In this document: in pieces, positions 31,216 through 41,401 of the stretch
Layout: each line of letters begins with the position of its first letter
Numbering within the stretch: position 1 is the first letter of the stretch
DNA from: Trissonchulus latispiculum
Lineage: Eukaryota > Nematoda > Enoplea > Enoplida > Ironidae
DNA: 64,000 bases
Direction of reading: 5' to 3'
NCBI GenBank assembly: GCA_030248195.1
Contig: JASAND010018132.1
Span: 1 to 64,000 of the forward strand
The notes under the pieces: generated by a model
Told to the model about the DNA's origin: nothing
What the model saw: the letters and a program-made list of their open reading frames with translations, nothing else
Database searches by the model: none
Position numbers and translations under genes: made by a program

Positions 31216-32540
31216 CATTTTTTCCAATTTCTCCATTACAAAACGCTACTTCATAATAACTAAAAAAGGATTCCCCAGCTATTGGACAGAGGTATCGATT
31301 GATGCAAAAGATTACTTCAGCCGGTAAAAAATTCTTATAAACTTCACTTCTTCTAAAAATCGTTAGTTTAATTATACACAACTAATATTCATTTTATTGT
31401 GCACTTACAAAATGTTCAGCTACATTTTGATGTTAGATGGCTTCTTAGCTCCCAGAATTAAATGAATAATAATGGTTCAAAGCTGATGTCGCTAAAACGA
31501 ATCACCATGATAAGCAACCATTATGTGGTAGAGCCAGAGCAAGCGCTAGAGTGTTGCCATTAACTCAATAAGTTTTTATGTAATTAAACTTGTTAATTGT
31601 GTAAAACAATTGGTTCTCAATTGGGACAACATGTTTGAGCAAATCAACTTCATTTAGAAGGTTTTTTTTTCATTTAGAAGCTGATACAAGCTAAAATTAG
31701 ACAAAAAATTTACTATTTGAAGTATTAACGGATATTCGAAAATATTTACGTTTGCAACGATATTGTAGAATTAAAGTACTCTATGAGAGCTTTCGAACGA
31801 TGTAAAAACAGCTTCGCAACTCCCAACATTGCGTACGCTATGAAGCTTTTAAAATGTTCACTTAATAGTAATCTTTTCGTTTAAGTCGTTTAAGCCCCGT
31901 AAATCTATGGAGCTTAAAAATCACTGATTTTGAACTGCATTTAAGCGGTCTACTTAAACTACTTAAACTAAGTAGCTTTTATGAAAGCAGTTCTACTTAA
32001 ACGGCTTAAAGTTTAAGTCGCTGAAAGTTTAAGTAGACTTTTATTTGTGAAACGGCACTTTACTTAAAGTTTAAGTAGCTCCTTTTTTGTGATAGGGGGT
32101 CTACTTAAACGACTTAAAGTACAACTGTACAATCAGTCTAATTTTTCAGTAATTAGGGGCATATTTCGTGAACCTTTTCATCAATACTTAGGAAATACTT
32201 TGTTATCAGTTGAATTTCACCGATTTCTAGCAAATATTCCTACTTCCGCTATAAATATATGTTGTGGTAGTTTCCAGTCTTGGTAAGCCAATAAGTACAG
32301 TTAGCACTAAAATTAATATAAATGGATAAGCTACCAAAAATTGAAAATAAACTATAAATTTCTAAAATGTAGTAATAAAGCTGTAATTATAGGTAGTCCT
32401 TTTTCTGTTGAGTTTGTGTGCCAGCAATATGCCACTATCAGCCAAATTTCCTGCGTAATCAGTAATGAGTAAATGTATGGAAGTCCATTTCTCATGTAAT
32501 CAGTAATCAGTAAACGTATATGAAGACGTGTATTTCTCGT
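31216..32540. other. No gene; TACTTAAA-rich cluster at 31876-32120
   Basis: 31876-32120 repeats ACTTAAAC, GTTTAAGT and CTTAAAGTTTAAGT many times on both strands, giving several small hairpins. 32455-32540 is a tandem pair containing CTCRTGTAATCAGTAATCAG. Nothing coding was seen. Confidence 0.45.
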
Positions 32541-32638
32541 GTAATCAGTAATCAGTAATCAGCAATCAGTAATCAGTAGTCTTGTGCAACGGAAAATAAC
32601 TTACTGATTACTGATTGCTGATTACTGATTACTGATTA
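32541..32638. repeat. Hairpin of AATCAGT heptamers
   Basis: Arms 32541-32578 and 32601-32638 are each five or so AATCAGT heptamers in opposite orientation around a 22-base spacer, almost perfectly complementary. Confidence 0.88.
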
Positions 32639-32744
32639 AAAGCTGGTGCTACAGGGCCCAGGCCCCTAATTACAAAAGTAGTAATAGGTGATAAAATGGT
32701 GTATAATTGGGGGGGGGGGTTTATGAGGTTGTGGAGGAAAGTTG

Positions 32745-32892
32745 GGGGGAGGTTGTGGTGGAAAATTGGGGGGAGGTTTTTTGGGTTGTGGAGTTGGGGG
32801 GAGGTTTTCTGGGTTGTGGAGTTGGGGGGAGGTTTTCAGGGTTGTGGAGTTGGGGGGAGGTTTTCTGGGTTGTGGAGTTGGGGGAGGTTGTG
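32745..32892. repeat. 29-bp G-rich minisatellite in left TIR
   Basis: Four tandem copies of GAGGTTTTCTGGGTTGTGG plus AGTTGGGGGG, near the element end. The mirror array with five copies is at 41160-41310. One strand is G-run rich and could form quadruplexes. Confidence 0.9.
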
Positions 32893-35045
32893 GAGGATGT
32901 GACCGGAACCATGGTCGACCCAAGGTCAAATTTCAAAGTTGACCCTTTTCGCTCGGAAAACTTTATCTAGGGAGTTTTCGGGGTCGGGGAATTCAAAAAT
33001 GACCTCAGAATTTAGCTAGGATGAAAGCTCCGTGCTCTAAGGGACCCATAACCGGAACCATGGTCGACCAAAGGTCAAATTAGAAAATTGAACATTTTCG
33101 CCGGAAAAACTTTGTCTAGGGGTAATTTGCTGTCGTAGATTTCAAAAATGAGCTTAGATTTTTGCTAGGATCAAAGCACCGTGCTGACCCCTGGTCATAG
33201 TTGACCCATGGTCAATTTTCAGATTTTCGCCCGAATAATTTTATCTAGGGTCGGGGTCGGGGAGTTAAAATATGACCTTATATTTTGTCTCCTACGTAAG
33301 GCAAATTCCAATCCATGTTTGTGTAATACGTAAGGTTATTTTCATATATATCCATTATTTCCATTTATCCATATTATTCATGTTACGTTGTTTCCATGAT
33401 TCCTACTTATTGTCTAATCTGAATTTGACTACGTAGAATTTAAAATTGCTCTAGAATTTAGGTACTGTACTCTATAATTAATCTAGCTACCTAAGTTGTG
33501 GCCACGCTGTTTAAGTTTTATGTGGAGAAACGTTCTTCTAGGGGTAATTCAACTACGTAGAATTCAAAAATGGCCTTAGATTTTAGCCCTTACCTACGCA
33601 TAGTGCTGTATAACTGGTTAACTACCTAAAATTTTAATTATGGCCTTGCCAGTTAATTTTGTGTACGGAAACGTTCTACTAGGGGTAATTCAACTACGTA
33701 GAATTCAAAAATGCCCATAAATTTGAGCTGTGACGTAGGGATAGACCAGTATATACGTATTTATGATGATTATTATAACTTGAATTATGGCCTTACTGTT
33801 GAATAATTGTGTGTAATAATAATGTAACGTTCTGCTAAGGGTAATTTGACTACGTAGAATTCGAAAATAGCCCTAGATTTTAGCTGTTACGTAGACATAA
33901 TACAACATACTTTATCTAGCTACTCAGGCTTTACCTTACCAGGAGTTTTCGGAGTCGCAGAATCAGAACATTTCTTCTACCTGAAATAAAAAAGACACGC
34001 AACAAATGTCATTCAAATTACGACAAGAAACATTTATTTATGTGACATTTATTTGTCACAATGTCTGTCTCTTGATATTTTGATTCCTTAATTTTAGACA
34101 AGTTGTAAACTTGTCTACTACTTGTCTTGATTGTAGACAAGTTTACACTTGTCAATTTTGGTTTTCCAAATTTTGTGACGTCGAGAGTTTTGCAAGAATT
34201 CTTGTTTTCTTGCACGTGTTTTTGTCTGGTACTAAATGCAGTTTTTGAATTTTATGTGCGTGGTCCCTCTGTTTTTATTAATGATGTTTTTAACGAAAAT
34301 GGACTCGAACATCTAGCCTAAAGGTAAGAAATAATTACTAACGGATTTTAGTTTGGTATAAATTAGTAACTGTCACTTTTTAGTGTGTACTTTGCCTTCT
34401 TTTAGGATTTTGGAAAATTTTTTATCTTAAATGTTGATCTAAGAAATTAGCGCGCAAGGACGCGCTCAAAATTTTTCTCAAAATTACAATCAGTTTTACA
34501 TTTTTGTTCGGGCCCGGTCGGTTGTGTTTAACCGGCCGGGCCCAAAACTGGCAGTTTGCTATTCTGCTCTGTATCGTTAGGAAACATGTCAAAAATAAAA
34601 TCATGTAAACGTTCAAATTTACACGAATTTTTTGTCTTTGTAGAAACGTTTACACGATTTTAACATGATTGCTTTTTGTTTAACTGTTTTTGCTGCTGGT
34701 TTTTTGGTTCCGACCAGCAGCTGCATTAGCGTTCTTTGTACAGAGCCATGAATACATGAGCTTGTTAATATGCCGCAGAAATGTTTCTTACAAGGTTTCA
34801 ATTGAGCGCAGTCTGAAAGACTTCTTAAATAAAACTGCTTAAAAAACTACCTACAAAGAAACCGATTACACTATTCCTGCATGATTAAAATCGTGTAATA
34901 AAATCATGTAAACGATAATTTTTGAAGATCTTTTTGACACGGTTCCTTAGCGGAAAGCTGAAAACTTTTAATGTTTTTAAAGGCTACGGATGAAGAATTC
35001 TGCATATTTTTTTCACTGACTGTCCCTGGTCAATAGAAGTGTTGT

Positions 35046-35455
35046 TAGTTGCATGCCCTAGCATAGTTGGAAGTGGTACCCGCGGTCTCGGTTTTTGTGT
35101 CCGGTCAAGACCAGCGGGCGTCAATATTGTGTCCAGACCCGCCCAGACACAACATAAATTCGCATAATCCACCATGCCATGGATATTGTGTTCCCTACTA
35201 CATAAATTGCTTTGCTAATTACTAACCTATGCTAAAATTGTATCCAGTTTTGAACACCATTTAAAATGCTGGCATTCCAGAGCCATATTTCTGAAAATAT
35301 ACACCACAGACTCAAGTTTTCATAAATTGCAGTGTCCAGATCTACCCGGGTGAGAACAAAGACTTGACCAGATTAGCCCGGCCGGGCATTTCCGGGTAGT
35401 AAAATGCGTGCATGTCCAACCCGGCCCACGGGTACCACTTCCAACTCTGTGCCCT
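35046..35455. repeat. GC-rich inverted repeat inside the 8.7-kb element
   Basis: Ends TGCCCTAGCATAGTTGGAAG / CACTTCCAACTCTGTGCCCTAG flank CGGGTAC-containing GC-rich words, with an AT-rich interior. A small non-autonomous insertion is likely. Confidence 0.5.
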
Positions 35456-36273
35456 AGTCACGCTGTGCCAACTCTGTGCCCTAGTCAGTCATCTTAAATC
35501 ATGTTAGTTAATCTTCGGTTTCAACTTCAGGGTATCGTAACTGTGTACGGAAGTCTGGGCGCCCCTCCAGGAAAAATTAAGAATTTTTGTAAAATTGAGA
35601 CACTTGAGCAATTTTGTGGGCGCTTTCTGTGAATAATTTCATTAATTTTCTTTTCCTTTTTTGGGAAAAAGTGCGCACAAGCCCAAACGTTTTTGCTCAT
35701 TTCAGGAAACAAGTGTGTCATTTTTTGGGTAAATAAAAAACACAGACCATGTACTTAGATGATTTGGCCACCGAATATATAACAAATTACGTGAATTCAT
35801 AGTAGTAAATACTTATATATGCTGAATCACAAGTAGTTGACGTGAATTTTTGAGTGAGTAGTTTTAAGTGAGTTCTGGATAGTTAAACTGAAGTTAATTG
35901 AAACGTAAGGGGTGCAATATCGCAAATCAGTTCAGCTTTAGCAGTAAAAGCTCAGAACCAATCTTCGAAGACGAACCAACCAAGCGTCATATCAAAAATC
36001 GGATTTCATATTGGGATTCGACAGGTCCAAGAACCTCTATAAGCACTTTTCCACTTGAGGCTCTTCCAAAGAGTATATCAGTTAAAAATTAGCCTCTTTA
36101 CCCTATCTTCTTCATTTTTTGCCCCATCTTAAAACGTTGCGACACTTTAGACTCTTTCTAAATCAGTTGAATTAAAATCGGTAAAACAGTTAAAAATTCG
36201 AAGAGTAACCTGTCTGTAATGTCCTGTATTAAAACAGTAAATGTTCATTATATCAAAATTTCAGATTTTCGTT

Positions 36274-36507
36274 ATGTCGGCAGAACAAAAAATCTTTGTT
36301 GTGGAAAATTCGGTTCGGGGCTTAGCAGACGATCTTGGACAGCTATTTGTCCGAAACCCAGCAATGTCTTCTGCCGACAGAAGGCTACTGGTCAGGGTTA
36401 TCGGAACCTTGGAATCCGATAGGGAGTATCTGCGTGAAGCGCAGAGACTCCTTCGCCCCCTCCCTCCTAGCAACCAGGATGAGTGCTCGCTGTCTTCGTC
36501 CGAGTAA
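36274..36507 (+). CDS. Small coiled-coil-like protein A within the TIR element
   Basis: A 77-residue frame starts at ATG 36274, nine bases after the acceptor-like ATATCAAAATTTCAG. Its helical, charged sequence (NSVRGLADDLGQLF...RLLVRVIGTLESDREYL) has heptad-like leucines and an acidic-serine tail (DECSLSSSE). It is weakly similar along its length to the neighbouring protein B, and both are followed by G-rich tracts. I do not recognise the family. A cargo gene, an element gene or chance are all possible; similarity to B favours a real coding ancestor. Confidence 0.4.
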   Translation: MSAEQKIFVVENSVRGLADDLGQLFVRNPAMSSADRRLLVRVIGTLESDREYLREAQRLLRPLPPSNQDECSLSSSE

Positions 36508-36730
36508 TCGGATGAAGGCGGCGGGTGGGGAGCGGGGGACTGGGTGGGGGGTGGGGGGGGGACGTAGGCTCGAGATGGTTCCGCTGGCCGTGATTGGTAG
36601 GCCTTCTGTTGGTGGGGGACGGAGCTGCGGTGGAGGGCACTATACGGGCCAGGGTAGGTTGTTAAATAAAATTAGCACTAAAACACCAGAAAAATAAAGT
36701 GTACAATAGGTTTGTTTTTGTTTAGAATTA

Positions 36731-37069
36731 ATGGCGGGAATAATTAATGCTAGCATAGAATCCCTTGAGCGCACCTGTAAAGACCTGAAAATCCTTGCTT
36801 TGGACTATGGCAAATCTATGCCTCCCGAGGTTGGGAAACGCCTGTGGGTGGTGGCTGAGCGAGTTGAGGTCGACATTGAATCGTTGACCCAACTCTTTGG
36901 GGGGGGGTGGCTCAGGCTGGGGGGGGGGTGGCTGAGGCGGGGGGGGACCCAGAGGTGGAGGTGGTGCTGGAGATCATTAGGCTGGAGTAGGTGGTGGGTG
37001 GAGCACGGGAGGGGGTGTGAGTTAGGGTGGGGGAGGGGGTGGCGCGTATATCAAATGGGTCCTGGTTGA
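36731..37069 (+). CDS. Small coiled-coil-like protein B within the TIR element
   Basis: The frame begins ATG 36731 just after the acceptor-like TTTGTTTTTGTTTAG. Residues 1-56 (INASIESLERTCKDL...RLWVVAERVEVDIESL) repeat the hydrophobic pattern of protein A. From residue about 57 the frame enters a G-rich tract and becomes W/G/R-rich low complexity, probably not true coding. The two units (acceptor, ORF, G-rich tract) look like a diverged tandem duplication of about 460 bases. Confidence 0.35.
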   Translation: MAGIINASIESLERTCKDLKILALDYGKSMPPEVGKRLWVVAERVEVDIESLTQLFGGGWLRLGGGWLRRGGTQRWRWCWRSLGWSRWWVEHGRGCELGWGRGWRVYQMGPG

Positions 37070-37518
37070 TCTCAAACAAAATTTAGGTAAATTTTGATTG
37101 AATGATGTTTATGTATTATGGGTATACCAGCTTTAACTCCACAGCGAGCTATTAAATATGAGCTATTAAGGTAATTTGTGGAGGGCGATATGAGCTATTA
37201 AGGTAATTTGTGGTGGGTGATATGAGCTATGAAGGAACTTTGCGGTTGGCGATATGAGTTAGAGAGGTACCTTGCGTAGGGTGATATGAGCTATTACGGT
37301 ACTTTGCGGAGGCTGCAATACGTGAGCTATTTATACGAATTAAAAACCATGCTTAGGAGTCACTGTCTCGGTCTTTGTACCCCTTTTTTATCTTCTCACC
37401 CTCTTTTGCCCATTGCTTTTTAGGGAAATATCTGTATGTAAATGTAGCTAACTTTGTATTTGTATTTCAGGTTTCATGTTCGAAGAGCAGAGCGGCGGCG
37501 TCCGCACAATTTCTTTTC

Positions 37519-39570
37519 CCTGAGACACTAAAACCCGACGTGCATTTGATTCCTCGGGTTTTGTGTCTCAGGGAAACAACCGCTTTAATCAGGGAGCCAC
37601 TTAATGGCAATTATTTGCATTATTGTGAACCATATTATTCGTTATCCTGCTCCATCCAGCATCTGGCATCTGTAAGCTCGGCTTTTGTGTTTATACATTC
37701 AACAGATTTGATACCCAACTTTGTTGGGAATCAAATTAAACCTACCCAACCATGTTGGGTTTCGAATAAGAGCACATATAAAGCTAACTAACTATATAAC
37801 TAGCTAACTAACTAACTAACTAAAGCTAAGTGTGCTTTCTAATGCAAGCATTGCTTCAATGCTAGCATTAGCTAACAATAAACAAACTTGATGCCCATGC
37901 ACGATGGGTATCAAATGAAAGCGCTTTCTAATGCAAGCATTGCCTTATGCTTGCATTAGCTAATAATAAACAAACTTGATACCCATGCATGATGGGTATC
38001 AAATGAAAGCGCTTTCTAATGCAAGCATTGCCTAATGCTTGCATTAGCTAATAATAAACAAACTTGATACCCATGCATGATGGGTATCAAATGAAAGCGC
38101 TTTCTAATGCAAGCATTGCTTCAATGCTTGCATTAGCTAACAATAAACAAACTTGATACCCATGCATGATGGGTATCAAATGAAAGCGCTTTCTAATGCA
38201 AGCATTGCTTCAATGCTTGCATTAGCTAACAATAAACAAACTTGATGCCCATGCACGATGGGTATCAAATGAAAGCGCTTTCTAATGCAAGCATTGCCTA
38301 ATGCTTGCATTAGCTAATAATAAACAAACTTGATACCCATGCATGATGGGTATCAAATGAAAGCGCTTTCTAATGCAAGCATTGCTTCAATGCTTGCATT
38401 AGCTAACAATAAACAAACTTGATACCCATGCATGATGGGTATCAAATGAAAGCGCTTTCTAATGCAAGCATTGCCTCAATGCTTGCATTAGCTAACAATA
38501 AACAAACTTGATACCCATGCATGATGGGTATCAAACGAAGCGCTTTCTAATGCAAGCATTGCCGCAATGCTTGCATTAGCTAACAATAAACAAACTTACA
38601 ACTGACACCTTACCTTCAACCATTCCCCTTTATAACAACTAGTAGTCGGTTAACAAAAGCGCGGGAAAAACCGGTTTAATTAACACCCACACAAACCGGA
38701 TTTAGTAAACTAAAATTATTAGTGTCTTATTACATACACATATTCAAAATTTGAAGTTTTAAGCCTGTCACCTGTACGAAAAAAGCTTATTCATACCTTT
38801 ATCCTGTAACAAGTCTGATGAATTACCTCCAACTGAATTTTGGAAGCAGCATTTCGCTTATATGGTTCAATTGCACATTTAAACGAAACACTACCTCAAA
38901 AGACGTTGGAGTGTTGGGTGACGTTACAGGAGTTTAATAGCGCATTACAGAAAACATTGAAAGCAAACAGTAACACTCAATGTTATGACTACACACGTGT
39001 TAGTATCGTACGTATCTGGATACACTAACAAATAATTACACAACAAACGTCGTATCAAAACAATGATTGCTTATAAACTATCTATCTATCTATCATAAAC
39101 TGGACTTGGAAGTGAGCATCGATGGCAATGCGTTGCATAAAGAGTGGAGAGACTTTGTTTCCTGTTAGCTAATGCAAGCATTGAGGTAATGCTTGCATTA
39201 AAAAGCTCTATAAATGAGCTTTCATTTGATACCCATCATGCATGGGTATCAAGTTTGTTTATTGTTAGCTAATGCAAGCATTGCGGCAATGCTTGCATTA
39301 GAAAGCGCTTTCATTTGATACCCATCGTTTATTGTTAGCTAATGCAAGCATTGAGGCAATGCTTGCATTAGAAAGCGCTTTCATTTGATACCCATTATGC
39401 ATGGGTATCAAGTTTGTTTATTGTTAGCCAGATGCTGGATGGAGCAGGATAACGAATAATATGGTTCACAATAATGCAAATAATTGCCATTAAGTGGCTC
39501 CCTGATTAAAGTGGTTGTTTCCCTGAGACACAAAACCCGAGGAATCAAATGCACGTCGGGTTTTAGTGTC
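37519..39570. mobile_element. Nested foldback with terminal hairpins and inverted satellite arrays
   Basis: Outer inverted segments 37519-37670 and 39427-39570 each contain a hairpin (GACACTAAAACCCGA...TCGGGTTTTGTGTC). Inside lie an array of an 88-89-bp unit (37832-38600, nine copies) and its inverted counterpart (39165-39425, three copies), around a unique spacer 38600-39160. No coding function was recognised. Confidence 0.7.
37832..38600. repeat. 88-89-bp satellite made of two palindromes
   Basis: Copies start near 37832, 37921, 38009, 38097, 38186, 38275, 38363, 38452 and 38540. Each unit contains CTAATGCAAGCATTG...CAATGCTTGCATTAG and GATACCCATGCATGATGGGTATC-type palindromes joined by AATAAACAAACTT. 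Confidence 0.95.
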
Positions 39571-39901
39571 AAGAGGCAGACATTGTGACAAATAAATGTC
39601 ACATAAATAAATGTTTCTTGTCGTAATTTGTATGACATTTGTTGCGTGTCTTTTTTATTTCAGGTAGAAGAAATGTTCTGATTCTGCGACTCCGAAAACT
39701 CCTGGTAAGGTAAAGCCTGAGTAGCTAGATAAAGTATGTTGTATTATGTCTACGTAACAGCTAAAATCTAGGGCTATTTTCGAATTCTACGTAGTCAAAT
39801 TACCCTTAGCAGAACGTTACATTATTATTACACACAATTATTCAACAGTAAGGCCATAATTCAAGTTATAATAATCATCATAAATACGTATATACTGTTC
39901 T

Positions 39902-40820
39902 GGGTGATTCTTCCGTATACGCACACTTGACATCAAACTAATGTGCACTCAATGCATCTACTTCCGTAGACGCACACTAAAATTTAGGGAGAAATCTTTC
40001 TTAACTTTCGCTGAATCTGAAAGGCATCTACTTCCGTACACGCACACTACATCATTGTAATCCTATTTAACTCTGAATTTTCAAATTACTTACTTGGAAT
40101 AAAATGATAGTTTTATATGTACAAAATAATATCATGATATAAAAATATCATTGTTCATAAAAACTAAAATATCAGTTATAAGATAAAATTATCAAATTAT
40201 CAATCATATATAAATATAAATTACAAAATTGTTATAAAATTATAGAATATTAATTATTTTAAAAATTGAAATATTAGGAAGAACTTTAAAAATAAGAGGT
40301 ACTCTTACCGGGGGCGGAAAAGTTATTCCAATTTTTCAAAACAATTAATATGTCCTATAAATAGTATTCTGGGTTTTTAAAAAATGGCATTTGATATTAT
40401 AGTTTTAAAAATTGATTTTATCGCCCCCAATTCAAAAGTTTATATTCGGTACACTATATCTTCATTTTTAAAAGCTACTTATAATTTTTAAATTTTATCC
40501 CAATTTTACAACTTATATATATTTATAATTGATAATTTGATAATTTTATCTTATAACTGATATTTTAGTTTTTATGAACAATGGCATGTTTATACCATGA
40601 TAATATTTTGCACATATACAACTATAATTTTATTCTAAGTAAGTAATTTGAAAATACAGAGTTAAATAGGATTACAATGATGTAGTGTGCGTCTACGGAA
40701 GTAGATGCCTTTCAGATTCCTGAAAGATTTCTCCGTAAATTCTAGTGTGCGTCTACGGAAGTAGATGCATTGAGTGCACTTTAGTTTAATGTCAAGTGTG
40801 CGTATACGGAAGAATCACCC
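39902..40820. mobile_element. 919-bp near-perfect palindromic MITE, TGTTCT duplication
   Basis: TGTTCT at 39896-39901 and 40821-40826 flanks GGGTGATTCTTCCGTATACG and its complement. The arms are inverted for about 450 bases each. Each arm carries three copies of CTTCCGTANACGCACACT as subterminal repeats. The equivalent site in the other TIR of the 8.7-kb host element is uninterrupted. Confidence 0.88.
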
Positions 40821-41159
40821 TGTTCTGTCCCTACGTCACAGCTCAAATTTATGGGCATTTTTGAATTCTACGTAGTTGAATTACCCCTAGTAGAAGGTTT
40901 CCGTACATAAAATTAACTGGCAAGGCCATAATTAAAAGTTTTTCCGGCGAAAATGTTCAATTTTCAAATTTGACCTTTGGTCGACCATGGTTCCGGTTAT
41001 GGGTCCCTTAGAGCACGGAGCTTTCATCCTAGCTAAATTCTGAGGTCATTTTTGAATTCCCCGACCCCGAAAACTCCCTAGATAAAGTTTTCCGAGCGAA
41101 AAGGGTCAACTTTGAAATTTGACCTTGGGTCGACCATGGTTCCGGTCACATCCTCCACA

Positions 41160-41310
41160 ATCCCCTCCCAACTCCACAACCCAGAAAACCTTCCCCAACT
41201 CCACAACCCAGAAAACCTCCCCCCAACTCCACAACCCAGAAAACCTCTCCCCAACTCCACAACCCAGAAAACCTCCCCCCAACTCCACAACCCAAAAAAC
41301 CTCCCCCCAA
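41160..41310. repeat. 29-bp minisatellite in right TIR
   Basis: Five copies of the complement of the left-arm G-rich unit (CCCCAACTCCACAACCCAGA core). Confidence 0.9.
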
Positions 41311-41401
41311 TTTTCCGCCACAACCTCCCCCCAACTTTCCTCCACAGCCTCATAACCCCCCCCAATTATACACCATTTTATCACCTATTACTACTTACAA
41401 A

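Larger units (their letters stand above)
32677..41395. mobile_element. 8.7-kb TIR element with 6-bp target duplication (possible non-autonomous Polinton)
   Basis: TACAAA at 32671-32676 and 41396-41401 flanks termini AGTAGTAATAGGTGATAAAA and its complement. The left inverted repeat runs about 32677-34075. The right one runs about 39569-41395 and carries a nested 919-bp insertion and a deletion of about 0.5 kb relative to the left. Ends starting AG, a 6-bp duplication and kilobase-scale TIRs match published descriptions of Polinton/Maverick termini. No polymerase, integrase, ATPase or capsid gene is inside. The interior has two related small ORFs and an inverted satellite structure. IS3EU- or Dada-type elements, which also make about 6-bp duplications, are alternatives. 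Confidence 0.75.

Noticed and set aside
32666..32970. Several overlapping Gly/Trp- or Pro-rich frames on both strands
   Set aside because: They are translations of the 29-bp G-rich minisatellite; all frames are open because the repeat lacks stops.
37832..38600. Regular 88-89-bp repeats resembling a CRISPR array
   Set aside because: The whole unit is repeated with no variable spacers, the host is an animal, and inverted copies exist; it is a palindromic satellite.
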